Shown: piece after piece, positions 26,406-40,500 of the stretch
How positions within the stretch are numbered: the first letter of the stretch is position 1
Layout of the letters: the number at the start of each line of letters is the position of its first letter
Assembly (NCBI GenBank): GCA_964019135.1
Contig: OZ025253.1
Location: 3,314,520-3,378,519, forward strand
Reading direction: 5' to 3'
From: Arenicola marina
Taxonomy: Eukaryota > Annelida > Polychaeta > Arenicolidae
Length of the DNA: 64,000 nucleotides
Translations under genes and position numbers: made by a program
The notes under the pieces: generated by a model
What the model was told of the DNA's origin: nothing
Database searches by the model: none
Seen by the model: only the letters and a program-made list of their open reading frames with translations

Positions 26406-29400
26406 CCAGATGGACCCGTTTGTCTGCAAATATGTGTGGTCTTTTTAACGCCACATCGCGCTTGTCAGATCGAGGAAGAGCGTCTGTAGAGTGGTCCTTG
26501 TGGATGTTTTGAACAGTTATGTCGGCTTCAACCTTGATCTCCATCACGACCTCCTCGGGTTTCCACCTCTGAGTAAAGCTCATGGGGAGACAGATGCCCC
26601 CGGCGCACACCAACAGGATCCCGGCCAAGAAATACAGGTACTGAAGGTCATTGGTGACGTCATACAGAGGTCCTGTAATAAGACAAGGGGTAAAAAAGGA
26701 GGGAGATCTGAACCGTATATTGGACATATCAATCAGCGTTCACTGCTGGCATAGTTACTCTACATTTGAACGGGTTTTTCATTGCCGCTGGTGGCAGCGA
26801 AGCTTCTTGTCGATTCTCCTTCTTTGTGGTTTGAGGATACGATCGGGGAGTGACGGTGAAACCATGTTTCAGAAACAGAGCTTCAGAAACACCTGCAGAA
26901 ATTGACCCGTTGCCTGCTGATACCATACGACCTTACATTGCTGATCGGTTGGTTGGTTGTATATTCAGGATGCTTTAACCACTTTCGGTCATATCGCCTC
27001 AATGGGAGAAGGGAGGGAGAGTAAAGCCATGTCTCCGGGGGTAATCCCGTACTCTTTGCGAAGGAAGACATGGGATGTTTATCCTGCGACCACACATACA
27101 TGGCCACAGCAGGGGTCGAACCACCGATTCACGTGCCGTTAGGCTCTGAGGCGGGCAGAGCCTTAGCCCACTGAGCTACCGGGCCGGCCACCCATACATT
27201 GTTGAAGCATCGCACATAAATTAACCAACCAATTGAAGGACTTGGGATGCCAACAGAACTGTAGTTATCTTCCTTCGTGGTATAGTAGGTAGGCAACATG
27301 GCTCTTCTCTACCTCTCCAATTGATGCTATATAACATACACAGGTTAAAACGTCCTGTTTAAGCCAAACAACGCCTTTGTGTCAGGCAGGTGACAACCAA
27401 AAAATGCACTGGGGAAGTAATTTGTATTAACAAAATCCACTTGACTTAATAACTGTGGTAACAGACTATCCACACGGGGTTGCAGGGATTCCGCGTTAAC
27501 AGACCATGCTGGCATCCTGTATTATGTGACATGCCTGAGGAGCCACCGTGACTGAGCCTGGTGTCACAGGGTTTACCTCCTGAAGGGGATGTCGCACTCA
27601 CTCGGAATTATGAGACACATTTTCGGTTATTATAGAAGCCAAAACGCCACAACAGATCAAGAGGATCTAGTTGCTGCCCCTGTTTTGTCCTTGGGTTGCT
27701 ATGGCGACTGCTGCTGCAGCTGCTCCGAGCTGTTGGCTACTTACCCACAGATGCTGTGATGACGAGGAAGGACAACCCTCGGGCGGCGCTGAGGGTCCCC
27801 AAGGAGCTGGCGTAGGCGTCGACCCCCAGGGAGGTGATCAGTACCATGGACATGCCAATCACGTACACGGCTGTCAGGACAGCGAACAGAATACGTCTAA
27901 TAGATATAATATGCAGTCCGGGTGAAAACAATGGCCAGAATTGAACAATACATTAACTGTCAAAAAGAAGAAAGAGGTCTAGTACACTATTTACTAAGCC
28001 AACATGGACATGGAGACCTCCTTTTTAGTGCCATAAACAGCAAAATTAGGGAGGCCCCCTGTCCAATCCTCTAGCCACTACACCAGGGAGACTCCCCTGA
28101 TGAATTATGCGCTCCTTTGTTATTAACGATTTGTGGAATTTATAAACTATTCCACTCCATGTCAGTGAAGTGCGAGGCTCGTTTCTGGGTTTGCGCCAAA
28201 ATTTCAGAAGCAAATGGTACAGCAAGTGTATATTGTTAAAGCGGGTGTCCAACAAAATTTGATCGCGATCTGCACCGAACATTTTACATCTTAAACTTAA
28301 ATTGGCGAGTGTTAACGCTTCGTTTCGGCAGACTGGTAGAGAGCAAAAAATTAAGGCAACCCGCCCCCAGCAATGTCAAGCAGAGCGCCATTTTGCCGAG
28401 AGCCGTGACGCGTATTGTGACTATTTATGTGGCACCGCCTTATGTTATCACTCGCGGAGAGGGAGATCAGGTCCGCGATTTACGGATGAACAGCGGCAGT
28501 TCCAAGCCGCGCTGTAGACCATGATCTTAGCGTTTCATGTAAAAGTACTATCCAAACAAATTGATATACGTCTTGCGACGATGGACTCCGCAAAAATGCC
28601 ATGATTGGAGTTAAAAATCGCAGCTCTTTATATTAGCGATGATCACGCGGTCTGGTTTTGCTCACACAATAGGCGCAATTTCCGGTTTGAATAAGTAGAG
28701 TATCGCCTCCTGATTGGTCAATCGCGGACACACCTCCAAAAAGGGCTGCCGCCTGGGTAGGCGTCGTAATCGTGCCCGGCGGTCACTTCTAAATTTTATT
28801 GTGAGCTATAGATCGGACGCAAAAATTCTGGAATTTGGAGGAAAGACAATTGGGTATTTTATGAATCGGTAAAGCAGCGTTATAGGCAAGGCCGGCGGTT
28901 CCCCTTAGGAGTATATATGTATCACATTTGCTTGCTTCCTCATATAACGTCATTGCTATTTCGTTGGGGGTATTTATAATCTGTGATAATAGGGAGTTTC
29001 AAACCATATTGTTGACATGAAATATTGTCTCCGGAAAATGCAATTATGGATTGATGTGGAGCTTAGCCGACGGTTGAATGGATGAAAAGTGGTGTTTGTG
29101 AAATGTTTTTTTGTTATTGATTGGCATATAACATGTTTTTTTGTTTTAAAAGGCAACCAGCGAACAATTCTCTTTCGACTTATATGGTAAGGCGATGTAT
29201 AGACATTGGGATGCTAGGCTTACCTAGAGTAATTCCAGCAACGATGTTGTAGAAGGCAAAGAGTGCGTAGTGACTATACCATGGAACGCCAAAGGTCAAA
29301 CCTCCGCCGATGATCAAACCGAGGCTGTAGATTAGGAGTGGGTTGACTCTAGACCGGTCGGCGAAGGCGCCAAATAGCAGACGACAGGCAACGTTTGACG

Positions 29401-32189
29401 CGCCAAAGACTGATAACAACAGCGCGGATTCGCCGCGTGAGAAGCCTGCTGCGATGGCGCTGCTTGGCTGATAGGTAACGATGATGAAAAAGCCTGAAAC
29501 TCATGTGAACTAATGGCATTGATGTCTGTATATACATATACTAGACTGCAGATTGGTCTGATTGAAAAACTGAGTAGTAATAATCGGTCATTGACAGAAG
29601 TACAAACTGGAAACGTTTGCGCACAGCCTGTGATTCATAATGTCGTTAATTGACCATTATATAAATATATAAATATAATATGTATTTCACCTGGCATACA
29701 CAAATCGAACTACCACTCTGTCCAGTCTGTTTATATAACATTATGTTAAATAAAATCTGCTTGAGTATCCTGGTATATTAAACGTGACTCTATTATCGAC
29801 ATAACATTAATATTTATGTCATTATTCGATTTGCGTTATGCGTTATGGCAATTAAAATGGCTAAATCCTGTTCAAAACCATACCGTAAAATAAAATAATA
29901 AGCTACGTATAATGTGTTATTAGAACAGTTCATGGAGGACAAGCGTAAACTTACCGGCAATATACAATAGAGATGACAAACACATCACAACGAATGTAAC
30001 ACTTTTAAACACATGCCAGTGCCATAGCTGGGTCTTGGGCTTTACTGCTGTCTGTCCTTGCTGGTGCGGTGTGGGAAGGATGGGTCTGAACAGAAGTCCA
30101 GTGACCAGGGTATTCAGGCAAATACCCGCCAGAATCCACACGGCGCCTTGCCAGCCATAATATTCCAGCAATGAATTCACGAGCGGTGAGATGACCAGTT
30201 GACCAATCCCGCTGCCGCTCGCGCATATTGCCGTCGCCAGAGCCCTCCGCTTAGAAAAGTATTCCCCGACGACGTTGAAAGCGCTCAGTAGTATCATGCC
30301 GCTTCCTACGCCTGATAGAGACTAAAATTGTTACTCGGCCTCAAGGAATCAACAAATACATGGGGATATCCAGCCTATGATATGAGTCGGAAAATATGTA
30401 CCTTAGCCTGTGGTTAATCTATAATTGATAATATCTATTATATTAATCGATTTCTGTCGTCAATCGAGTTCCCATTAATGCTTATGTCAGCATATGCTGA
30501 GGTTACATCCTGCCATCTTTGAGTTAACTAAAACGCGTTCATAGATTCCGTTAAATATCTGGGCTATGGAACATTGCAAGGAAAGCCGAAATTGTTTTCT
30601 CCTGTGTTAACGGCGTTATTACAAAAAGATGTGAACAATGTAAGGTAGGTCCCTTTCACATGTTACTTACCTCCTACGATAGAGTACGTCGGGATAATGA
30701 CCCAGTATACGGGGGCCGAGGTCGCCGACAGGAGGCCACTGGTCGCCAGGATGCATCCCGACACAGTAACCACCCTGTTGCCATGCCGATTGATAAATAT
30801 GGCCGCCACTGGTCCTGTTTACGAAACAACAACATTGACTGCCTGACGATGCTCTTGTCAACTGCCAAACCGATATACGGTCTGGGAAAGGCATGGAACT
30901 CACCTCAAGATAGGGAGAACAACAGGAAGCGTTACAGTTTGATGTAATAAGATATCAATAAATAACGAAAGATAAATTAACACCGGTAAAGCATTTAGCA
31001 TAAGGCATTCAACGTGAGGCTTCTGTATCAGTGCCACATTAAAGCTGAACATACTGCACTATACATATTGTACAGACATAGCAGTTTTGGTATAGGACGT
31101 GCACTATGTTTCGAGGATGTGCTTTTTTGATATATTGAGTGAATCCCTTTAGAGTTTGTAGTTTTGCTTAATATAATGTACGGGGTGTTATTTACGCTTT
31201 TTGGCGTTGAGTACCTGGGGCCATGATAGGCAATTTATGTTTGGTTTTCTTAATTTGAAAATTATGCCTTTCTCTAGTGTTTTGGTGATGTATGTCGGAT
31301 ATTCTTGGAAACGTCCAGGCTGGGTAGAAGTATGAAGGAAATATATTATTGACACATTGATGGTCAAATGTTAGATTTTGCAGTTTGTGTGTATCTTCTA
31401 ATTTAATTTGTTGCAAACAAAACGTTAAACAAATTTTAGACAATCCCTTACATTTGTTAGTTTCGTATTCTCTGATATTTGATGTGGTGGTCAATAAAAT
31501 GAGTAATGTAATGTCGTGTCATTTGCACTACAATAACCATAAACAATGTGCTGGCGTTTTTTACATCATTGACATATATCATGAATAGCAGTGGTCATAC
31601 AATTGAACCTTCCGGAAAGCCGCGAGAAACACCCGTTTGGGAACAGTTTATGAGATTCAGTGCACTGTTACTCAGACCATAATGTTTTAATTAAAAATCA
31701 AAAGTTTTGGAGAGGTCTAAATAAATGTTAATGGGCGTAATCCCTTCATCTAGTATCTGGATTGTTCTACCAATGAGTTCTAGTGTTTCTAATGCAATGG
31801 AATGTTTGTTTTTAAAGCCGTATTCGTAGAGATAAAAACATTACTTTGAAAGTGATTATGCAGTTGATGCCGAAATAAATGCCGAAATAAATTCGTCACG
31901 CAGTTTATCAAGGGAACCTACCGATAAACTGGTACACGGCGAACGCAATCCCGCCAATCCAAGATATGTGTGACAGAGACTCGTCGAAATAATCCTCCAA
32001 TTCGACCAAAAGAACTCCAAACGACAAGAAAATGCCATCCACGACGAAGCAATTGAAGCAGGCACCTGCCGCCACAAGCCAGGCCCACCCCTTGTCAGGC
32101 TGGAACACTCTGGCGTCTTCATTCCCCTTCGGGCTTTCCGCATCCTCAGAAGTCTTCCCTTTGGCCGTGTCGTTGTGAGAGTCACTCAT
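26272..32189 (-). CDS. Monocarboxylate transporter-like protein (SLC16/MCT), six exons, copy 1
   Basis: Major-facilitator plasma-membrane carrier, family role proton-linked or facilitative transport of monocarboxylates or related solutes. Exons (minus strand): 32189-31922, 30814-30671, 30311-29955, 29493-29224, 27870-27745, 26672-26272; every junction is phase 1, giving about 521 aa. Family signatures are PDKGWAWLV at the start of TM1 and EYFSKRRALATAICASGSG before TM5. TM8 has CRLLFGAFADR with the conserved Arg. Exon 6 begins GPLYDVTNDLQYLY and carries the last membrane segment, then a cytosolic tail. An in-frame TAA precedes the ATG. The exon 5 acceptor (CTGACAG before CCGTG) was chosen because all three paralogues share it. 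The C-terminal 50 or so residues come from sequence absent in copies 2 and 3, apparently an insertion. Substrate unknown. Confidence 0.93.
26946..27189 (-). mobile_element. tRNA-derived SINE, copy B (most complete)
   Basis: On the minus strand the head reads GGCCCGGTAGCTCAGTGGGC (A box TAGCTCAGTGGG) and, about 50 nt later, GGTGGTTCGACCCCTGC (B box GGTTCGACCCC), matching RNA polymerase III promoter consensus. The body follows and the tail ends ACAACCAACCAACC. It lies in the intron between transporter exons 5 and 6, in the same orientation as the gene. Confidence 0.85.
31140..31855 (-). pseudogene. Decayed jockey/CR1-like LINE remnants in transporter intron 1
   Basis: On the minus strand, translated pieces read YEYGFKNKHSIALETLELI, INIYLDLSKTFD (reverse-transcriptase motif A), GFPEGSIV*PLLFMIYVNDV (motif B region with a stop), and then a C-terminal HHQNTRERHN-type block. 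In-frame stops, frameshifts and loss of the YADD block show that it is inactive. Confidence 0.75.
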
Positions 32190-32604
32190 ACTATCCCCTG
32201 TACATTTATGGCCTTAGTTATGTATGCGTATTCACGATGGAAGCGTTGTAGGTCATAGCCGATCATGAACAGCCTAACTAGGCCATGCAGCCTCCTCGCA
32301 TTATAAAAGGGTCGCGACGTAACCAGGTAACCCATTGAATTTTTTATAAAATGGATACAGCCAAGTGAGTGACCTTGGCCCTCAGAGTCATTGAATAATA
32401 AAAAGTCCAGGTAAGTGTAGTTTACGTCTACAAGTGTACCGCCCCTCCCCCCTCCCCCCACGCCACGTACCCATCAGGGGTATACCGCACTGGTTGACAC
32501 TGACAGTGACACGCATCGCCTCACACACACCGCCCCTTACTGCAAAACCTTGTGCAAAACAGTATCATCCGTTTGTGAGCACATAAAAAGTGCGTTCACT
32601 AACG

Positions 32605-34600
32605 ACACATACCAGTGTACCAACAACAACACGTACCAGTGTACCAACACCAACACGTACCAGTGTACCAACACCAACACGTACCAGTGAACCAACACCA
32701 ACACGTACCAGTGAACCAACACCAACACGTACCAGTGTACCAACACCAACACTCTCCAGTGTACCAACACCAACACTCTCCAGTGTACCAACACCAACAC
32801 TCTCCAGTGTACCAACACCAACACTTACCTGTGTACCAGCACCAACACGTACCAGTGTACCAACACCAACACGTACCAGTGTACCAACACCAACACTCTC
32901 CAGTGTACCAACACCAACACTCTCCAGTGTACCAACACCAACACTCTCCAGTGTACCAACACCAACACTTACCTGTGTACCAACACCAACACTCTCCAGT
33001 GTACCAACACCAACACTTACCTGTGTACCAACACCAACACTCTCCAGTGTACCAACACCAACACTCTCCAGTGTACCAACACCAACACTTACCAGTGTAC
33101 CAACACCAACACTCTCCAGTGTACCAACACCAACACTCTCCAGTGTACCAACACCAACACTCTCCAGTGTACCAACACCAACACTTACCTGTGTACCAAC
33201 ACCAACACTCTCCAGTGTACCAACACCAACACTCTCCAGTGTACCAACACCAACACTCTCCAGTGTACCAACACCAACACTCTCCAGTGTACCAACACCA
33301 ACACTTACCTGTGTACCAGCACCAACACGTACCAGTGTACCAACACCAACACGTACCAGTGTACCAATACCAACACGTACCAGTGTACCATCACCAAACA
33401 CGTACCAGTGAACCAACACCAACACGTACCAGTGAACCAACACCAACACGTACCAGTGTACCAACACCAACACTCTCCAGTTTACCAATACCAACACTCT
33501 CCAGTGTACCAACACCAACACTCTCCAGTGTACCAACACTAATACGTACCAGTGTACCAACACCAACACGTAACAGTGTACCAACACCAAAACGTATCAG
33601 TGTGCCAACACCAACACGTACCAGTGTACCAATACCAACACGTACCAGTGTACCATCACCAAACACGTACCAGTGTACCAGCACCAACACGTACCAGTGT
33701 ACCATCACCAAACACGTACCAGTGTACCAGCACCAACACGTACCAGTGTACCAACACCAACACGTACCAGTATACCAACACCAACACTTACCTGTGTACC
33801 AACACCAACACTTACCTGTGTACAAACACCAACACGTTCCAGTGTACCAACACCGACACGTACCAGTGTACCAATACCTGCACGTACCAATGTACCAATA
33901 CCAACCTGTACCAGTGTACCAACACCAACACGTACCAATGTACCGACACCAACCCATACCAGTGTACCAATATCAACACATACCAATGTACCAAAACCAA
34001 CACGTGCCTGTGTACAAACACCAACACGTTCCAGTGTACCAACACCGACACGTACCAGTGTACCAATACCTGCACGTACCAATGTACCAATACCAACCTG
34101 TACCAGTGTACCAACACCAACACGTACCAATGTACCGACACCAACCCATACCAGTGTACCAATATCAACACATACCAATGTACCAAAACCAACACGTGCC
34201 TGTGTACCAGCACCAACACGTACCAGTGTACCATCACCAAACGCGTACCAGTGTACCAGCACCAACAGGTACCAGTGTACCAACACCAACACGTACCAGT
34301 GTACCAACACCAACACGTACCAGTGTACCAACACCAACACGAACACCAGCACGTACCAATGTACCAGCACCGACACGTACTTGTGTACCAACACCAACAC
34401 GTACCAGTGTACCATCACCAAACACGTACCAGTGTACCAGCACCAACACGTACCAGTGTACCAACACCAACACGTACCAGTGTACCAACACCAACACGTA
34501 CCAGTGTACCAACACCAACACGAACACCAGCACGTACCAATGTACCAGCACCGACACGTACTTGTGTACCAACACCAACACGTACCAGTGTTCAAACAAG
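32605..34600. repeat. 24-bp AC-rich minisatellite, about 83 copies
   Basis: Unit ACCAGTGTACCAACACCAAC plus ACGT, with variants (CTCTCC or TTACCT in place of CGTACC) and near-identical blocks at about 33829-34005 and 34012-34205. A 24-bp period keeps several frames open on both strands, so the long predicted frames (YQHQHVPV repeats and others) are not evidence of a gene. It lies between transporter copy 1 (5' side) and copy 2 (3' side). Confidence 0.93.
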
Positions 34601-34669
34601 CACTTAAATCATTTAATAAAGGTTTGGATATATTGTCTATGTGAAGGTCAGCTCAATACGAAATAGCAT

Positions 34670-35786
34670 AATTTGATTTGAAAGGGCAGCGACAATGGAA
34701 TTGCATACATAGTGCTCGTGAAGGCTTCGCTTTGCAATACGAGATGCATTAGTTTGGCCAGCAAATAAGTTCCGTAACAACATTTTATTTGTTATTTACA
34801 ATATACAGCGAAAAATAATATCCACATACCGCCAATATATGGGACCCATTTGACGTATTGAATGACACAAGCGTTGCTTCAACGGTATAACACTGTTGGT
34901 GTGACGCATTCCTCTGGAGAATACCAGTATGCGGGAATCCATCGAATACTAAGAAAATGCTCCCATTTTGTCATCGTTGGTTATTGCCCACATCTTCCAA
35001 TTTATCACCTGGATAAATAAGAATTATCACCCGGGATATTTATTTAAATCGCGTGAAATAAAGTTAATTTAATGCGCGCAATTCTAAAAACGAAGTAGGA
35101 AGCAGGGTGGAGGAGTTGATCCTCGCCTCATTAAAAGCATATTGGCGGGAGAGTGCAGGAGAATCGTTTTGATCCCTATCGCGGGATTTTCAGTTTTTGA
35201 GTCGTGTCGCTCACTTGCCACTCTACCGCTTTAGCGTTACCATGTTGCTGTTCCCAGCGAATCTCCTTTCTTTCGCAACAAATATAAAAGTTTTAAACTA
35301 TGAATGTTAAGAATACATTACGTACAATAATGCATAGACAATAGAATACGTGTGTAAAGTTTATTACGGAGCTTTGGTCTGAGGGGAGTAGATTCATTAT
35401 TTACGGAAGTTTAAGTGTAGTTAAATGTAGTAGTAGAAACATTCATTTTGTTAAACATTATTGCCATGTGTTGCCAGGATATGCATTGACTTAAAGTCAC
35501 TTAAAGTCATAAGGATTTTTTTGGCACACAGAAATACAATATGTTTCTTTAACTATTGATATGACAAATATGATATTTTTACTTAAATATTAAATGAATG
35601 AAGATGAATAAGACAGATATAGATTGATAGCTATTTATTTGTGTACCGTTCACAGCCTCTTGCCACACAAATATAAATACAACACATTTTTCTTAAAACA
35701 AAATGTAATAATACAAACAATATTTTATAATAATATAAAACTCGTGTTGTGGGAATTGACTATTTTAGAGGGCGGGAATATCAGCA
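34670..35786. other. Intergenic, 3' flank of transporter copy 2
   Basis: AT-rich DNA with no coding signal. From about 35630 to 35786 it resembles the flank of copy 1 (25745-25945), consistent with shared ancestry of the duplicated units. Confidence 0.4.
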
Positions 35787-38104
35787 TCACGATCTAATTG
35801 CATGGACCCGTTTGTCTACTAATATCTGTGGCCTTTTTGTCACCATATTAGGCAGAACAGTTATTTCAGCTTCGACCTTGATCTCCATCACGACCTCCTC
35901 GGGCTTCCACTTCTGAGTAAAGCTCATGGGTAGACACATGCCACCGGCGCACACCAGCAGAATCCCGCCAAGTAGTACAGGTACTGAAGGTCATTGGTGA
36001 CGTCATACAGAGGTCCTGTAATAAGACGAGGGGGGGGGGGGGTGAGGAAACAGATCCCAGCCGTAAATTTGACCAATAACTCACCTTACTAAAATCACTA
36101 TACTTGGCTGGGCGTGGGTGTGATACCACTAGAAACCAGGGCTCCGAAACAACGCCTTGACCGTGCCCTGTTGATACCATGCGACCTTACATGCTGAAGC
36201 GTGGAACATACAACCAACAGAACAATCAATCAACCGGTGGAACGGTTTACGATGCCGTGGCTATTTCCTTGCGTGGCGTAGTAGATAGGCTACATGCCTC
36301 GTCGCTACCTCTCCCATTGATGCAATATAACATACACAGGTACAAGCGTTCTGTCTAAACCAAACAACGTTATATTAGAACCCGAAAAGCCACAAGAGAT
36401 CACGATGATCCAGCTGCCGCCCCTGTTGCCTACTTACCCACGGATGCTGTGATGACGAGGAAGGACAACCCTCGGGCGGCGCTGAGGCTCCGCAAGGAGC
36501 TGGCGTAGGCGTCGACCCCCAGGGAGGTGATTAGTGCCACCCCAACCACGAACACGGCTATCAGGATGGCTAACAGAATACACAGAATACCACATATACA
36601 GCCCGAGTAAAAGCAATGGTCGGAAACGAATAGAACATGCTCCCATTTTAAGAAAGAGGTTCTGGCAAAAGAACGGAGAAATCCAGAATTGAGTGCGCAA
36701 GGACATAATGTAGACTGTGGCCGCAATTGAAGTTTTCCCTAACATATGTTACTGTATGAATGTGTTGTATGAACTGTTTGTGCAAGTAATCCATGAGTGG
36801 ATCGCTGCAGCCCTGGCTTTAGGTTCAGGCCTTGCATAGCTTAGTGTGGTGCCCGCCGTAGCGCTTATTACGTAACTTGAATGCCTCATTACTACATATG
36901 CGCGACTGGCGAGTTTCACGGAACTAATTTTGGGAGCTCGTGGGAGTTCGTTCAGCTTGAGTGGCTTTGATCATAATTTTCAGACTATATGGAATGGCTG
37001 ACCTTAGTGAGAAGTCTTTTAAGAAGTTAAGACAACCCATATTTATCTTTCAGCTCTTGAACCGCACGCCTCTCCCTGAAGGAAACCATTCTGTTGTATA
37101 ACTGTTATTTATCCCAGTGCTAAGACGGCTGCTTTCTGTACAGAGTTTTCACGAAACTCCTGAAATTATACCCAAAGTTAAATGCGACTGGAGCTTCATT
37201 TAGATCAATTCAATCAAATCGAAGGCTTTCTCAAACTCCCATGATAGAATTATTGCCGGTACATTCCCTGCACATAAAATTCGTAGAATTTCCGAGATTA
37301 GCCTTATATTTCCAACTATATATCTTTCTTTAACGCGATCAGTATTCAGGTCCAGAGTGGTTGAATTCCCCTGGGTAATGCTTTTGATGCGAGCTTATAA
37401 TTAATATTGAACATTGATGGCGGCCTTCAGTCTTTCCAAAAAATGTTTTTTACAACGTGACAAACTCTGATAAATGTCACAGTTACAATTTTCGAGAGAA
37501 TGGGTTAAAATCAATGAGTTGAACCTTGAACCTTGAACTTTGACCTCAGAAAACCACTTTAGCTTACACAAACTCCGACAGGCGATGCTCATGTCCCAAG
37601 TTGTGACAATTCGATATATGTTATCGTGTGAAATGATTTCAAAATAAGGTGAAAGTGTAACTCCAAGAAGTTTATGCTGTCACTGATAACATTTGCATGT
37701 TTATGACTCGCGACCTGAAAACAGCGAATGAATATGTATCCTACAAGAGATGCAGACGACATAAAAGTCGTCAAATAGCATATCAAGGCACTTTACCGAT
37801 AAACTGGCACACCGCGAAGGAAATGCCACCAATGCAAGATATGTTTTGACAGAGACTCGTCGAAAAAGTCCACTAATTCGACTAAAAGAATTCCAAACGT
37901 TCCAAAAATTCCATCCACGACCAAACAATTGAAGCAGGCACCTGTCACCACTAGCCATGCCCACCCGTTGTCGAGCTGGCACACCCTGGAATCATCATCC
38001 TCCTTCTGGCTTTCCGCATCTTCAGAAGTCTTCCCTTTATACGTGTCCTTGTGAGAGTCGGTCACATTAACATGCGCTACCTTTATGACCATTAATATGC
38101 ACAC
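35787..38104 (-). pseudogene. Monocarboxylate transporter-like pseudogene (SLC16/MCT), copy 2
   Basis: Three blocks match copy 1: exon 1 (38104-37797), exon 5 (36557-36438) and exon 6 (36015-35787). Exons 2-4, which encode most of the membrane core including the YFSKRR signature and the TM8 Arg, are absent between 36560 and 37790. Exon 1 has a 1-nt insertion (near 37843-37848, SLSKHI instead of SLSHIS). Exon 6 has a 1-nt deletion near 35967. Exon 5 is 6 nt shorter. The ATG used by copy 1 is GTG here, although in-frame upstream ATGs exist. Donor and acceptor sites of the retained exons survive. The surviving exon 6 frame would end HAIRS. Sequencing error could explain one indel but not the missing exons. 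Confidence 0.88.
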
Positions 38105-40500
38105 GGCGTCACATTTGAGACATTGTATAGCCGATATGCCTTTGACTATGTATTAAACCTCTGCGCATTATTACTGCGTAACGCATAGCATTAGATATAT
38201 AATGGGTGCAGTCGGTGAGTGACCTTGAAACTGAGTTGATGACATAAATAGAGAGTGCTTGTATATCCCCAGGGGTACCCGCCACCGCCCCACCCAAGCC
38301 CGTTGAAACAGTTCCGCATCGACACTCCTTGCGCAAACACAGTATGGTCCCTCTTTTTGGATGTGAAACGGTTGCGGTTGAGATAGCACTGTGCATTCGG
38401 GTGATTGACCCTGTTGCTCTTTCTCGGCATGCTAATGTGGGTCATTGTATAAAGGGTTTTACAGAGCGGTACGTGGATATATAGGGAGGTTCCACCGTGT
38501 CAGTGAACGCGGCCAACAGTTCAGAGCATGCTGCAGCTGACTGAATGAACTTGTTTTAGTTCGAGTGATTCCCTGACAGCCGGTATCTTACTTTATGTAC
38601 CTGTGTAGCGAATTTTGGACAGGAGAACCAGCGGTTTGGTAAGACGAAGAAGGACGGTTACTCGGCAGGGGGCGCTTGGGAGAATTGGGTTGTAAGCATC
38701 CGCCAGGACAGTAAAGAAGAAGGAGCAAGTTTAGAAGATTTAGAGGATTCGAGTATTTATTATATTTATGAATAGTTTATGTATCTTTTCATGCAAGTTG
38801 TTTAGCAAGATAGTTTGAAGGATAACGATGAGCATTTTGTCCCTATTCTTAAGTGTAGAAATACAGTTTCTTTCATTATCGCTCATTGGTTGATTTAGGG
38901 GATAGCGTCACTAGGGATAAGAGGCTAAGTTCTTACCCGTCTGGGCGCAGCTGCACGGCCAGACGCCTGCACAGCCAGGCGGGTGTGTGTGCGGGGGCCG
39001 GGTGACGGCCCAATAACAAATGGCTGCACCCCCACCCACCACCCACCGACGCCTGCATGGCCAGACGCCTACACGCTGAGACTGGTGTGTGGCTGTTGTG
39101 GGCGGCTGTTGATGACTGCACGTTGATGACTGGAGTTAGCTTCCCCCGGATGGGCTGAGGGTAAATGCCCGATGTACTTTCCGATCTGCCGATCTCCTTT
39201 CAATCTTCAGTTTAAGGTGGGGCAATGTTAAAAAGAGTGGTTTATAGGGATAGAGTTCATGTTCATTGCTATAATACGCCGCATTCAGGACGATATGGCG
39301 TATCTAAAGGGAGTATTATAGCCTTTTTCCAACCAGCCAGCTGTTTTTGTGCCGATCCGGCCGCCACGACACTGCTCACAGTGTCAAATCTTGCCGCGCG
39401 CTTGACCTCTTCTAGAATTATAACCACTTTCTTATTGTCTGATTGCTGGGATATTTAAGCTAAGTCCAACTGACGCAACCGAAAATTCTTAATTATATCG
39501 CTGCTTAAAACGCCCCCTTCCTGACATAGCAACAAAGACACACACCTTCGGCACGCTACAGTTTTGTTGGTAGCGATACGATTTTGCCACATACACCCTC
39601 GGCCCGCTACACTTGTACATTATCATCATTGCGACCGGTGGATCGTTGTCTATCTCTGGCTCTCAACGGTTGTAGAGCAAAGCGGCAAAGCCCGGCACAC
39701 AGCCGAACACGTCGGTGGGTGTCCGTGGTGTGGTCGCCGGAGTGTGGGGAGGCGGCACTAATATAGTGAGGTATAAACATATGTTTCTGCCAAATGACCC
39801 CTTTTTCACCTGTTTTCTCTCAATCCCCGAAGCCGAAACCTACCATTCCTCACAATGTGCCTATCTGAGACTATTTTTTTTAAATTGTTGTTCTTGACTA
39901 TATGGTCCGGTTGTTCGAACATTTTCAAATAATGAACCTCCGTTGACTTTGCCAGGGTGAATATCATGGTCTATTGGAGATGCCTTTTTTAGCCACAAAT
40001 TTCTGTCAGTGTTCTCTCTCAATGACTACAACATCGTGCACTTTTCTCTAGCTCTCTAAAGAATCTCTATGGCATGGCTGGCGCACCCCAATCACCGTAC
40101 TAATGCAGTGCCATTCCCGCCCAGGTGGGATGTTTGTTCAATTGAATGGCTTTATAACAGGGCAGCATCGCACTCAGATAAAGGAAACAATCTGTTGCAT
40201 CGAAGGTGTTAGTTGGGAGTGGTGGGCCGCAGGTAAGAGTGGCGCAGCTGCTCACGGTTGCACACAGTTACCGTAACACAAAAGATGCAGTTGTTCGCTT
40301 GGATTATCTGGTAAAGGTAGCAATCAGAGGACGGAAGAGCAGATCGGGACAATAATCCACACATGGCTGAACAAGGTATGAGAATTCTTAGCATTCTTCC
40401 CACGATCCGCGAAAGAATTCTTGGCAAAATAGTGACAAAAATGAATGCCCGGGGAATTCTGTACTGAAACAAATAATCCCCCGGGGCTCTTATTCGAAAA
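38105..40500. other. Intergenic, no gene recognised
   Basis: 38105-38340 resembles the 5' flank of transporter copy 1. A GC-richer stretch at 38930-39120 contains repeated GGCCAGACGCCT/GCCTGCA words on both strands. Open frames here lack family features. Confidence 0.4.

Noticed and set aside
27871..27895. Longer exon 5 of transporter copy 1 starting at ISIRRILF
   Set aside because: The ATTAG acceptor gives the wrong phase with exon 4; CTGACAG is shared by all paralogues and fits phase 1.
28020..28110. tRNA gene or SINE head on the minus strand (GGTGTAGTGGCTAG)
   Set aside because: Only an A-box-like stretch is present; no B box at the right distance and no cloverleaf could be drawn.
32565..34666. 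Frames up to 683 codons (YQHQHVPV, VSVGVGTLE, PTPTLSSV repeats)
   Set aside because: Several frames on both strands are open because the unit is 24 bp without stops; no flanking coding sequence, and the translations differ by frame without conserved character.
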